64,000 nucleotides of DNA from Hyperoodon ampullatus. Taxonomy: Eukaryota > Chordata > Mammalia > Artiodactyla > Ziphiidae. The stretch's first letter is position 1. Each line of letters begins with the position of its first letter. Under the pieces are notes generated by a model, which was not told the DNA's origin, searched no databases, and saw only the letters and a program-made list of their open reading frames with translations. The position numbers and the translations under genes are program-made. Shown here piece by piece: positions 10,791-21,365 of the stretch. The DNA lies in contig OX457059.1 of the NCBI GenBank assembly GCA_949752795.1, positions 174,914,242-174,978,241 on the forward strand. Direction: 5' to 3'.

Positions 10791-11574
10791 CCCTCCAGTC
10801 TGTGCAGATGGAGCCTCCTGTAAAGGAACATAATCCCCAGAGGGACCTCCTACCCCCTTTGCCAGTCTATGGGTATGGAAGCAAATCACAGGGTCCACCA
10901 GACTCAAGGGCCAAGGGTCACACAAGGGCACCAACACCAGGAGGCAGGGGTCACGGGGTCATCCTTGGGTCTGCCTGCCGACTGCAGAATTAGCTATTTC
11001 CATTTAAACCCCTATCTCCCCCATGCATTTAGGATGGGACTTCTAATGAGCTTGGTTGTAGGATCTGCATCATCTCCCATCAGCCAGAGGCCAGCCTTGC
11101 CCATGAGGGCTGCCCCACCCCAGGCTACCCAGCTGAACACGTTACTGTGTCTGACAGCACCAAGGGGGCCCAAAGGAGGGTTGCGTTTAGACCACTCTGC
11201 TCAGTCACTATCCTGCAGATGAGCTGTTAGAATCACAAGACTCCACAGAAGTGGAGGTGGGTGATATTTATTGAGCATCTACTGAGTAAAAACCACTGGG
11301 CACCAGGGGAGGGGATGCAGCACCTGTTTTGGGGTCAACATATATTTTCCCCCAAAGGTCCAGGAGAAGAATGATAAGGTGAGCTTATCCATCTGCAGTG
11401 AGTCCTTTAAGCAAGCCATTCCCAGGACAGAAAACTCCACGCAGTACTTTATGCTCATAACATCTCACCCAACAATCGACTCTGGTGATTCTCATGCCAG
11501 AGCCTGAGGTGAGTGCGGGAGAGGGTCGGGGGGCTGCTCCCTCTAACTTCACAGATCAAAAATATATAGGATGT
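10791..11574. other. Unique DNA with a weak MIR/L2-like piece
   Basis: Mostly unrecognised sequence. At 11259-11310 a TATTTATTGAGCATCTACTG block resembles the start of a MIR or the 3' end of L2, and 11440-11500 has a CTTTATGCTCATAACATCTC-like MIR block. The spacing between them is too long for one intact MIR, so this is only a weak call. Confidence 0.3.
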
Positions 11575-11725
11575 GGACCAGGGTTTTCTAAGGGGGCCCC
11601 AGCTGGCAGCAGCAGAGTCATCTGGGAAGTTATTAGAAATGCATGTTTGGGGCCCCACCCAGACGCTGCTCCATCAGAATCTCAGGAGGGCGGGGCATCC
11701 CAGGAATCTGCCTGGAACGGCCATC
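11575..11725. mobile_element. MER5A-like hAT-Charlie fragment
   Basis: The same block order as the copy at 1868: GGACCAGGGTTTTCTAAG, GCAGCAGCAGAGTCATCTGG, TTATTAGAAATGCATG, GGGGCCCCACCCAGAC, ATCAGAATCTCAGGAGG. Both copies lie in the same orientation relative to the window. Nonautonomous DNA transposon, diverged, noncoding. Confidence 0.75.
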
Positions 11726-11804
11726 GGTGTTCTAACCCATGCACAGGTCTGGAGCCACTGGCCCAAGTCACAGGCCAGGCTCTTCCAGCTCCAGATCTCA
11801 GCCT

Positions 11805-11905
11805 TGCCACACACACAGGCACACGCACATGCATGTGGATGCACATGTACATGCACATGCACACACACACATGCGTGCACTCACACACATTCATGTGCAC
11901 ACATA
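11805..11905. repeat. Degenerate CA/CATG-rich low-complexity tract
   Basis: Interrupted CACA and CACATGCA units, for example ACACACACAGGCACACGCAC followed by ATGCACATGTACATGCACAT. The purity is low, indicating an old, decayed dinucleotide microsatellite. All frames through it encode His/Thr- or Val/Cys-rich low-complexity peptides, an artefact of the repeat. Confidence 0.85.
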
Positions 11906-11929
11906 CAAGAGAAATGCAACACCACCAGA

Positions 11930-12370
11930 TCTGTCTCCATCCCACATCAACCATGCTTTGAAGAAATTAAATAAATTGACTCTGACATTTCATCTTTACT
12001 GGCATGTATGGCATGATATTATCGTTTGGTGTACTTTCATGAAAAAATTATAGACCAAGGAGCAGCAAGTCCACAAAGAGTATAAATTACAAAATTATAA
12101 AATAAGTTTTCTGGACACATTTAATTACAGAAACAGAAAGTGGGTTGCAGAATCTTTACTTGTATATTGGAAGTAGAAAGAGGTATTTATGCTCTTTTTA
12201 ATCTTTACCAAAAAATAGTGGGTACTTAATCAAGCTCATTAACTTTTTAATTAATCAGGGGAAAAAAACATTTAATTGGGATGATTCAGGGGGAAAAACG
12301 TCATGATGAAGTGTTCTGTTCTATACGAGTGAGACAGCATCCAGCCGCTGCGCCTGCTCATTAAAGGCAC
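11930..12370. promoter_or_regulatory. AT-rich unique block with homeodomain-like cores
   Basis: Repeat-free AT-rich sequence with clustered TAAT/ATTA cores: CATTTAATTACAG near 12118, CATTAACTTTTTAATTAATC near 12238, and ACATTTAATTGGG near 12268. A short CpG-containing stretch (12325-12370) closes it. The motif cluster is seen directly; enhancer function is inferred. Confidence 0.35.
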
Positions 12371-14249
12371 GCTGTTTGGTCCCCTCGTGCGGTGTCACGG
12401 GCTCCATGAGATGCTGCTATAATTCCAGGCTCAAGGCTGAATGGGCTTTTCTCTGGCCCAGCCTTAATCTCTGATCTGGATGGATCAGCTGCCCTGGGCT
12501 GATACCAGAATGAGGTGTTTCTTCTGTGATGCCCTGGGTTTTGCAAAGGACCGAGAATTTAAGTTCTTGCATAACCTCCTGTGGATTTGATGGCAGAAGG
12601 TGGGAGCAAGGAAAACCAAATAAACTCAACAGAAACCTGTGTGTAACCAGGACCCTTTGTAAAGAAGAGTCTAGAACTTTGGAAAAACCAGTCCCTGAAG
12701 ATGGCACCGAAATCACACCAGGAAGGGAGGATGGAAGGAAACTAAAGCTTTGGGCAATGCACATCCGAGCTCTCAGCCACCAAATACTGAGTCATCCGCT
12801 CTGTCCTGGGCCCTGGACCCACAGCGCAGACGCTCTCCAGGGCTTACTTACAGCTTCTGATGAGCAGGTGAGCAGAGGCCAGTGGGAGAGTGTGGGCGGG
12901 AGGGTCCCGGGCAGGAGCACCACAGGCAGGGAGGGCAGGTGTGCGTGCTGGAGGGCCCGGTGAGGACGCACGAGGCACCAGGTGAGGCCGGAGCTGCAGG
13001 CCGGGCAGACAGGGAGGCCTGGCCGTTGAGGGGTGGGCCCAGGAATGCTTTCTGCTTGCAACGGACATCGGCTAGAGGGCTTTAACTGAAGAGAACTGAG
13101 GTCTAAGTGTTAAATACAGGCGTGCCCGGGTGAGTGAGAGGCTGGGTGTCGGGGGCTGTGGGAAGGCCAGTGTGACTGGACCAGGGGCTGAGGTGGACAG
13201 ATGAAGAGAGAAAGGTGTCCCGTGCGTGTAGAGGTGGAGTCAAGGGGGCTTGCCAATGGGCAGGCTGCAGGTGCTGAGCAGTGGGAGGGGCCACAGGGGG
13301 CAGCAGCTCTAAAGACGACACTCGTCCTGTCACACTGTCCCCTGGACGGAGTACGGAGACCGGGCTGGGCGGGAAGCAAAGGTCAGAACAGCGGGGAAGA
13401 GGATGGGAATCTCGTCCTTGAACTGCCTGTGCTTTTAAAGACAAGGCTGCGAGCAACCCAGGACCCACCTGAAATGCCGGCTCATGTAACCAAGCTCCAG
13501 CTCCAGGGGCTATTCCGGAGACTCCATCAGGCCTGAGAGCAGCACCTCCCCATCTACAAGTGAGAGGCAGCAGTCGGGGGGAACAGAAAGGTGCCCTGAT
13601 GGGACCCTCCCCAGGAGGACGATGATCAGCAGGTCTTCCCTGTGATGGAGGACGGGGACGATGACCAGCCCCCAGGACTCTGCCCAGAGCAGCCCCAGCC
13701 ACGTTGAGTGAGGTCGATTGTCTCCCTGGGTCTGCTGTGAATTCATATGCCCGAATATTTAACCAGCTGCTTCTTCATCACTTCTCTTCAATAAATATGA
13801 ACGTGGCCCCCACAAGAGGCCACACCCTTATGCCCCCTAAAGGAAAAGGGGACCCTTCACTCGCCCCCTTCCTCAGGGGATACCCCTTGTGCCACCTGGC
13901 TCCCCCTCCTCGAATTCCCTGTAAAAACAGACGTGTGTGCGAAGCCCCAACACAGCAGGTGTCTCTTTGCTGCCCCCACCACTTCCTGGTCCTGATGCTG
14001 GGTGCACAGCCACACCTCTTCCTAGGAAGTGGCCTGAGCTTCTGGAAGGTGTGGGTGTCCAAGAGCATCAGGTCTTCTCTCCCAGGGAGGCTGAGTGTCC
14101 ACGCAGCTCTCTTAGCTGAGCCAAGACTCCCACCTCGAGTGTGCTTTAGGCGGACACTGTTCCCACGTTAAAGACGAGGATGCAGAGTCTTGGCACAGAT
14201 GAAGCCTTGCCCTGGTCACACGCTGAGAATGGCAACGTCAGGAAAAGGA
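12371..14249. other. GC-rich unique or strongly diverged sequence
   Basis: No exon is recognised. From about 12840 to 13500 the sequence has a weak resemblance (GGCCAGTGGGAG, CAGGCAGGGAGGG, GGACAGATGAAGAG) to the ancient repeat seen better at 37041. From 13760 to 14170 C-rich sequence with AATAAATATG near 13790 could be LTR debris but is not assignable. The longest open frame (minus, 13103-13702) is low-complexity Pro/Leu/His-rich and without similarity to known families. Confidence 0.35.
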
Positions 14250-15140
14250 AAAAATTATTACTCTGTAGATTGCATAATTATGTAATGTCAAAATCATTAA
14301 AATCTGGAATTTTTAAAGTAAATTATTAAATTATAATTATTATTTATATATTTATATTAAATTATAACTATATAATTATTAAATAATTAAATTTCATCTA
14401 GAAATTTATTAGTATCAAGATATAAAAACATTTAAAATAAAAAAGCTATACTTTTCCTATTTAAAAACCAATGACCAATTAGAAATACAAAGGAAGAAAC
14501 AATTCAGTTTACAATAAAAGAATTATTAAAATAACTATAAATTTAAGAAAAAGGCAAGACTTATATTTTAAAATCATTAAAACTATGTAAAGACGTAAAA
14601 GAATGTTGAATAAATGGCAACAAATCATGTTCTTAGCTAAAAAGACAACTATATAAAGATAGCATTTCTACCCAAATTACTCTATATTTTTAATGCTTTT
14701 CCAGTTTGAATAACAACAGAATCTGAAAAGTTTTCTGGTAGAGAGAGGATCTGTATAAAATGACATAGTGATCTTTCAGAAATATAAACATTTTTAAATA
14801 GTCAAGAAAGTTTTGAATAAAGACTAATTCAGGGAAGCTGCCTTATTTGACATTGAAATATATTATTAAGCACAATAAATAAAACCATAAAATGGGAGAG
14901 AAATCAGCATATAGGTCAAATAAAACATATAAACTCCAGAAGTGAAACAAAATTCAGAATGATTAGTATGATAGAGGTAACGTTTCAAATCACCAGGTAA
15001 AAGATTAATAATTTCTAAATGGTATTGAGACAAGATGCCAGCAATTAGATAAAGCGAGGGATTCTATTTCATGCTTCACAACTAAAGAAATTCTTCTTGG
15101 AGCATCAATTTACATATACAAATGAAAAACTATTAGAACA

Positions 15141-15371
15141 GGGCTTCCCTGGTGGCGCAGTGGTTGAGAGTCCGCCTGCCGATGCAGGGGACACGGGTTC
15201 GTGCCCCGGTCTGGGAGGATCCCACATGCCGCGGAGCAGCTTGGCCCATGAGCCATGGCCGTTGAGCCTGCGTGTCCGGAGCCTGTGCTCCGCAACGGGA
15301 GAGGCCACAACAGTGAGAGGCCCACATACCGCAAAAAAAATAAATAAATAAATAAAATTTAATAAATAAAT
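15141..15371 (+). mobile_element. CHR-2-type cetacean SINE, nested in L1
   Basis: A tRNA-derived SINE of the kind typical of cetaceans. It starts GGGCTTCCCTGGTGGCGCAG. RNA polymerase III boxes are intact-looking: A box TGGCGCAGTGG at 15153-15163 and B box GGTTCGTGCCC at 15196-15206. The body ends near 15333 and is followed by an A-rich (AAAT)n tail. Perfect 16-bp target-site duplications AAAAACTATTAGAACA lie at 15125-15140 and 15372-15387, within the older L1. It is not a functional tRNA. Confidence 0.95.
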
Positions 15372-16090
15372 AAAAACTATTAGAACAAAATCATAAGTAA
15401 TAAGAAAACAGCTAATCTTTCATTAGAGGAGGACATTCTAAATATAACAAAACAAGTGGTTTCTTAAAAGATAAAACTGCTCACTTTTATTTCACAATAA
15501 TGGAAAAGTTTTCTTGAGCAAAACATTCTATAAACAGTCAAATGACAAACCAGAAGCCATATTTGCAAAACCAGGAAGGATTTCTTACAAATTAATAAGA
15601 AATGAATGATTGGCTTGAGAAAAACTGGCAGTTCAGATTAATAAGAAATAAAAAGGCGATAAGTATGTGGGAAGATGGAAACTAATTCTGTAACACTTTC
15701 TTACACTCAAGTAGGTAGATTGTTTCCAGTGCCCCTCCCCACCCCAATCAACACAGTTGATAGAACAAGAAGTTCTTTTAACCTGTGGTCACAGCATGTT
15801 CCAGAGCAGAGTTTGGGAAGGCAATTTGATATTACCCATCAAAACTTACAACGGGTATGCCCTGTGACCTAACAATCATATTTCCAAGAGAATATCCCAC
15901 CAGCATGTGGTACAAGGATTGTTTGTGATGGGAGAAAACAGAAACACCCCAAATGGCCACCATCAGGGACATGGGACACCAGGAAGCCATCAGGAGAACT
16001 AGGACAATGTCCTTTCCAGACTCATTGTTAAGTGGAAAAACAAATTCAGAAAGGGATGTGTAATGTGATGCCATTTTTGCATTAAAAGAG

Positions 16091-16267
16091 GATGGATGGA
16101 TGGATGGATGGATGGATGGGTACATGGATAAACGGATGGATGGCTGGGTGGGTGGGTAGATAGATAAATGGAAGGATGGATGGATGGACGGGTGGGTGGG
16201 TGGGTGGATGGGTAGATGGATGAGTGGATGACGGATGGATGGAAGAGTGGATGGATGAGGGGGTGGA
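16091..16267. repeat. (GGAT)n microsatellite, interrupted
   Basis: About 175 bases of GGAT/GGGT/AGAT units. The purest run is at 16091-16120; the remainder is interrupted by GGGT and AGAT variants. It expanded inside the decayed L1 3' region, whose sequence resumes on both sides. Confidence 0.95.
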
Positions 16268-16409
16268 TGATGGAGATATAGATTGTATGTAAGAATATTT
16301 TTATCCATACATAGAAAATATCTGGATGCGTACTAAGAAAACTAAACAATGGTTTACCTGGAGTGAGAGATCTAAATAAATGGAATAAATAGTATGACCC
16401 CATTTTTGA

Positions 16410-16760
16410 TGGTAGACTGCTGACAACTTTTAGCCCCACCTCTCTGTTTTTTCCTTTTGCCCCACATCTGGGCAAGCTGCTAAGACAGCCTGGGTGTCGC
16501 ACCCTCAGCACCAGTGGGAGATTGAAACCGCTAAGCCCCAGCCCACGTGTGGGAACCCCTCAGCCTCGCTCCTTCAACCACACTGCAAGCCCTGTGCTCT
16601 ACTATTTTCACACCGTCTGGGGATTCTGCCCTGCTCTCTCCCAAAGGCCTCATTCTGTAACAAACAAACCTTTTCATGCCCTCTTGGTTGTGTGGTGTAA
16701 TCAGTCTTGACATCCAAACCCAATTTTGAGTGGTGGTCCCTTCTGTTTCTCTAGGGTGGC
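16410..16760. mobile_element. Possible LTR fragment, family uncertain
   Basis: The layout resembles a retroviral LTR: a C/T-rich stretch, GTGTGGGAACCCCTCAGCC near 16548, then AACAAACAAACCTTTTCATG near 16660 followed by a G/T-rich end. I cannot name a family or find paired TG...CA ends, and it could be unique sequence. Confidence 0.25.
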
Positions 16761-17159
16761 CACAACAGGAGAGAAAGTAGGCATTTACCCTTCTTGTTAT
16801 ATACTTTTTTTACTTAGTTTTTAAATGTGTTTACAGTGAATAAATATTGTCTTTATAATTAAAATGTTGCCTTTTTAATTAAAATCAACAATGATAAAGT
16901 GGTTCTAAAAGAAACAGCTCTGTCCTCAACCTGCTGTCAGTCTCAGTATCTGAAGAGCTTCCTTGCTGGGTGACGCCACAGATAGGCAGTGTCACTCAGA
17001 CATTCCTTACAGACTCCTCTTCCACAAGCTTTCTTCTGGAAAATCTGTGCCTCGCTCTCATTCAGGCCACAGAGTTTCACCAAGTATGAGATGAGTCTAA
17101 TCAACTTTTTGGCTTCAGGCACTTTGGTCACGTAACAAGTGTGGGAAATGATTTCTAAA
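16761..17159. other. Unique AT-rich DNA, no gene
   Basis: It includes a palindromic-looking TTTAATTAAAA repeat at 16855-16885, where two near-identical TTAATTAAAATG/ATC units occur 26 bases apart. No exon or repeat family recognised. Confidence 0.4.
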
Positions 17160-17400
17160 TGCAGCAAAAATTATTAAAGCTCAATTATTCATGGCAGTGC
17201 TGATTATTTTCTCTGCACTTCCTCCTACCTGTCAAATCTGGGTCCCACTTTCAGATGAAATACAGCACTCAGTCCACAGACAGCCCCAGAAGTGACAATT
17301 AATAATTAAAGGCCAGTTGATGATAATTGCATGATAACTTTACTGACCAAGCTCCGCCCGGAGGTGTGATGTGCCCCGTGTCTGTGCAGGGATTGGAAAA
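17160..17400. promoter_or_regulatory. AT-rich unique block, candidate noncoding element
   Basis: Repeat-free. It contains ATTATTAAAGCTCAATTATT near 17170, GACAATTAATAATTAAAGG near 17294 and GATGATAATTGCATGATAAC near 17319 (with an ATTTGCAT-like octamer variant). A short GC-rich stretch follows. Motif density suggests enhancer-type sequence; function is inferred. Confidence 0.4.
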
Positions 17401-18509
17401 CCACAGCTGAGGACCTCATGGTGTTTCCAGAAATGAGCTACCATTTACAAATTCCACACACTCAGTTTCCATTACTTGCCACCCCCATTGAGGCTTTGAG
17501 TTGGGGTCTTTTTTATTAAAATTTAAAAAACCACATACTTTAAGATCTGAGAATCACCTTGACAAGTTCTCAGGTAGGTGAGGAGATGCCCTCTGCTCCT
17601 CCTGGCTCAGATCCAGCAGCCTGCTCTGTATGGGACGTTATGTGAATAATTGCCAAGGAGAATATTAGCTGTGTAAGCACTGCTGCCCAGTAGTCAAGAG
17701 AATACAAGGCACTTCCTCTATCAGGACAGTTGGGAAAGCATTTCACCTAGAATGAGAATGAAGATGAATCAGAAAAGCTCAATCAAACATTCTAGTGTGC
17801 AGTACATTTTTAACTTGAAAAATATCCTTTAAGTTTCCTACATGGTTCATTAGAAGAATTGCTAAGCTTTCTTTCCTGAGGAAAGCAGGATATTTTTAAG
17901 CATTGTGTTAACTTCAGAACCTTTGTTTGGCTGAGTGGTTGTACGATGCTCCAAGTAAAATGGAGGGAAATGCAAAAGAAAAGGACACATTTGAGAGAGA
18001 ACTGGTTTGCAAGAGCCTACTGGCAAACTCTTTTTTTACAGTCTATTTTTTAAAACTGGTTGTCAGACTTACCAAGAAAAGCTATTTGCAACTTAGCAGC
18101 AATACTTAGGCAAATAACTCAGAGGATGTCCAGCCCCTCCTCCTGCTGCCCTGTGTACCATCTTGTCTTTCGACTGTGTCCTGACAACCAACACTGCCCC
18201 AGGGCCACCAATGGACACTTGGGTGTGGACCCAGCTCTGTCAGAACAATTTGGGGGAAATAAGACTCGTGGGGTGGCTTGGAAGCTTCTTACACCTGCTG
18301 GAGAGCTTGGAGGGACAGAATCATAAGCCCATGGCTTTCAATGTCTGGTATAAAGACCAGATGAGTAGTCAGAAAGCTTCTGCGAATGAAATAAATGTGC
18401 ATCCTTTGTAACTCTAAAGTCAAAACTTCTACAAACCAAGCCTAAACTCTAATTCTGCAAATGGAAAAATTACAACACAAATTGAATGCACAACTTGTGA
18501 AGGTGTCAT
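17401..18509. other. Unique DNA, no gene
   Basis: Mixed composition with no recognised exon or repeat. Open frames (up to 88 codons on the plus strand at 18060-18326) show no family similarity. Confidence 0.4.
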
Positions 18510-19400
18510 ATTTCATTTAGGACATCGACTGGGAGGGACACGGACCCTGAAACTTGGAATAGGGACATTGGGGTGGGAGTCAATGAGGCTGTAAACCTCA
18601 ATCCCCCAAATTCTGCCGAAATTCCCTTGACACTAGAGGTAGCCCTTGTTCCCCTATCTGAGGAGGTCAGTCCTCTCTTGCCCAAAGAGCTCATTATGAC
18701 CTCTCCTGAGACCTTGACATGCAGGGAACACAGATCCTCCTCAAGACCGATGTCCACTCTTCTCAGTGTTCCCAGGGTAACTGCTGGGCAGCAGGACAGG
18801 GCTCAGGAAGATGAGCTGGATGTACAAGGAGTGAACACCAAGTGTGACCCCTTAAGATGAACCCTACACACCCAAAGAATTGCAAGATTTTCTAATTCAT
18901 ATTAACAGATTCATGATTTATATTAACAGAAACCTATAGAATAGGATTGGAAACTGATGTCAAGATGTTGCCTCCAGGTAGAAGAAATATAATGAAAGAA
19001 TTGAACAAATTAATTGATATGGGTGCACCAAGCAGAAATTCTGAGTTTGTGGTGTTAACTTATGTCCCTAGGAGCGGCTCCAACACTTTGCTCCATCGGC
19101 TACCAAATCTTGGACCCAAAGGTCGTCTACAATGAATGGAGCTGAGATTCAAGAACCTCCCTGATACACTACAGAGGAAAGTATCCAGCGACGCAGGGAG
19201 GTTGGAACTCCAAAATAAATACACTTCGTATGTGAGATCTCCTCACCACCCCCACAAGGACACCCTGGAACTCCAAAATAAATATACTTCGTATGTGAGA
19301 TCTCCTCACCACCCCCACAAGGACACCCTCATAATTCAAAGTGCCATTGTGGGTGCTCCATGGGAGGGTCAGCTCGGGGCCTGTGGGGCCCTGAAGTGAC
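18510..19400 (+). mobile_element. Probable endogenous retrovirus-like (MaLR/ERVL type) internal remnant
   Basis: The sequence between about 18510 and 19400 has the texture of old LTR-retrotransposon internal DNA, and the plus-strand frame at 18573-18860 is Pro/Glu/Leu-rich like a gag-proximal region. It lies directly upstream of an LTR 3' end (19405-19555), which supports the assignment. The frame carries stops and the family is not identified with certainty. It contains a recent 63-bp tandem duplication. Confidence 0.35.
19203..19328. repeat. 63-bp tandem duplication
   Basis: Two adjacent copies (19203-19265 and 19266-19328) differ at one base (AATACACTT versus AATATACTT). The unit is 21 codons, so it is frame-neutral. 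The near-identity indicates a duplication much younger than the surrounding decayed retroelement. Confidence 0.95.
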
Positions 19401-19404
19401 TGGT

Positions 19405-19560
19405 CTCTGCAGAATGAAAAGAGAGTGAGCAGTGTTGCCAGCCCAGCTGCACCCAGACTCCTGACTCACTGAACTGTGAGAAGATAAATGTGTGTGGTTT
19501 TCAGCCTCTAAGCATGTGTTTATTTATTATGCAGGAAAAGATAGATCACGCTGGGGAGCC
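19405..19560 (+). mobile_element. MLT1/MaLR-type LTR 3' part
   Basis: The sequence shows the typical 3' end of MaLR LTRs: ACTCCTGACTCACTGAACTG, TGAGAAGATAAATGTGTG (AATAAATG-type polyadenylation region), TTTTCAGCCTCTAAGC, and TATTATGCAGGAAAAGATAG. The 5' part of the LTR is not clear. Confidence 0.6.
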
Positions 19561-20640
19561 AGGGTTAGAGATACTAAAATGTATACGATGGAACTGTTTT
19601 CAAGGAAAACCCGATAGAATGTATAGACAACTAGTAGAACTCACTAAGATTTCAGCAAATTGTCTGGACACCACACAAACATTCAAAAATCAGTAGTCTT
19701 CCTATAGATTAGCAGCAATGGGTTTTAGGAAATGTAATAAAAAAGTAAGATCTAAAACTATAATGCATCAAATAAACCTAATAGAAGGTATAAAACACCA
19801 CTGTGAAGAATACTATCCAGCATTTTTCAAGAACTAAAAAAAAAAAAGATAATAATAAATATAGTGAAATATATTCCATCCATGACGTGGAGGTCTCAAC
19901 AGGCCTGAAAAGTCAAGTTTTCCCTAAATCTGGCTTTCAGTTTAATGCAGTTGAAAAAACAAAACCCCACAGGGATTTAAGCATAAGTTCAAAAAATGGA
20001 TTCTAAACTTCAATTATAAAAAGAAAGATATAAGAATAATCAAAAGAATTAAAAAGAAAAAAGCAAAGGTTTTCCTTGCCCACTATCAAAACTTATTTTA
20101 AATACATAGTAATGAAGTCAGTGTGATGCTGGTGCATAGCAAGAAATATGTTGATGAAACAAAGAAGAAGAAAACCTAGAATCAAATGAAATCAATCAAA
20201 TGAAAAAGCTTAATAAATAGAGGAAGCATTAGAAATCAATGAGAAAATGGTAGACCTAGTCATAGAAGCCTCACATGTGGAAAAATAAAATAAAATTAGA
20301 TCTTTACCCCACACTATACACAGAAATATATTCCAGGTGGATTTTAAACCAAATGTGGAAAAATAAAACTATAAGACAAAATTAGTTGATATGGAAGGAT
20401 ACTTTGAGATGTAAAGTATAGATATGCAAATGGAAAAATGAATTAAATTGACTTCTTTCAATTTGAAAACTTCTCCATGACCAAAATATACCCTTAAGCA
20501 AAGTTTTAAAGCAGTGATATCCTGAGAGAAGTTTCATCATATATAACAGATAAAAAAGATTAATCCCCAAAACATGTAAAGAACTCTTCACAAATCAATA
20601 AGAAAAATGCCAACAACCCAGCCCTAAACAGGAAAACCCA
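19561..20640 (+). mobile_element. Decayed L1M ORF2 fragment
   Basis: L1 ORF2 blocks are readable in order: CTAGTAGAACTCACTAAG (19631); CAAAAATCAGTAGTCTTCC (19684); AATACTATCCAGCA (19810); TTAGATCTTTACCCCACACT (20297); ATATTCCAGGTGGATTTTAA (20328); and AAAGAACTCTTCACAAATC then AATAAGAAAAATGCC (20578). It lacks the 3' UTR. Multiple stops and indels make it a dead copy. Confidence 0.75.
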
Positions 20641-20984
20641 CGGCATCTGACTGACTCTAAGGGGAAACAACCCTTTTCAAATGAATTGTCATCTGAGCCC
20701 TGATATTGGGAAACACTTCCAAGTTTGTCAACTGGATGTGGGTGGGAACATGGGGAACAGGCCTCTGACACCACTGGGGGTGGGAGGGCACAGACTCGGC
20801 ATCCCAACTCCAGGTAGCCCCCCAAGAACACTCATATGCACGTCCCACCAGCAACAGTCCCTGCAGCATAGTTGGCAGGTCCCAAGAAAGAAACACGCTG
20901 AGGTGGCTGAGAAATGCGCCCTCCTCCCCAGACAGACTCACTTCCTGGAGCCTGTGAGCCCTACTTTATATGGAAAAAGATGAT
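20641..20984. other. Unique DNA, no gene
   Basis: GC-moderate sequence with overlapping chance frames on both strands and no recognised family. Confidence 0.4.
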
Positions 20985-21365
20985 ATTACCATCTAAGGAA
21001 AAGAGGTCAAAGTAAAGATTTTGAGAAGAGGAGGATACTCTGAATTATCACGGTGGACCCTGAGGGGAGTCACGTGTGTCCTTATAAGAGGGAGGCAAAG
21101 GATGTTTGGGGACAGCCCCATGTAGAAGGGACATGTGACAACAGAGGCAGCTGGAGTGATGCGGCTACAGCCCAGGCACACCTGGAACCCCCGGGAGCCA
21201 GAAGAGGCAGGAAGGACCCACCCCAGAGCCTCGGGAGGGAGGGCGGCCCTGTGACATCTTGGTGTCGGACTTCTGCCCTCAAGACTGTGAGATGGTAAAT
21301 TCTTGTTCTAAGTTTCCTGGTTTGTGGCAACTTGTCAGAGTGGCCCAGGAAACTGTTTAGTATCA
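20985..21365 (+). mobile_element. MaLR/ERVL-like LTR fragment
   Basis: Typical old LTR blocks occur in order: TTTTGAGAAGAGGAGGATAC, TGTCCTTATAAGAGGGAGGC, CATGTGACAACAGAGGCAGC, TGGAGTGATGCGGCTACAGC, GGACTTCTGCCCTCAAGACT, GTGAGATGGTAAATTCTTG and a TTGTGGCAACTTGTCAGAG end. It is diverged and not paired with a second LTR in this window. Confidence 0.65.

Larger units (their letters stand above)
14250..16400 (+). mobile_element. Decayed L1M ORF2-to-3' region
   Basis: Very AT-rich and A-rich on the plus strand. The order of recognisable L1 ORF2 blocks is kept: GAATGTTGAATAAATGGC (14602) in the thumb region; TTTTTAATGCTTTTCCAG (14688); AAACAGTCAAATGACAAACC (15533); TCTTACAAATTAATAAG (15582); then the 3' region CCCTGTGACCTAACAATCAT (15860), AGAAACACCCCAAATGG and GTATGACCCCATTTTTG (16391). 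No frame remains open for long, so it is a dead copy of an old L1M or related LINE. A SINE and a tetranucleotide array were inserted or expanded inside it. Confidence 0.8.

Noticed and set aside
13103..13702. 199-codon open frame on the minus strand
   Set aside because: The translation is Pro/Leu/His/Ser-rich, has no recognisable domain, and overlaps open frames on other strands in GC-rich DNA. This is expected by chance.
13760..14170. Possible LTR with an AATAAATATG polyadenylation-like motif
   Set aside because: No paired ends, no family pattern that I can confirm, and common C-rich composition; left as unassigned.
15141..15215. tRNA gene, because A and B boxes and a tRNA-like head are present
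   Set aside because: The sequence is the head of a SINE with a non-tRNA body, A-rich tail and target-site duplications. Anticodon and acceptor pairing are not preserved.
18573..18860. 95-codon frame as a possible functional retroviral gene
   Set aside because: It is short, surrounded by stops and frame breaks, and lies in old LTR-element debris.
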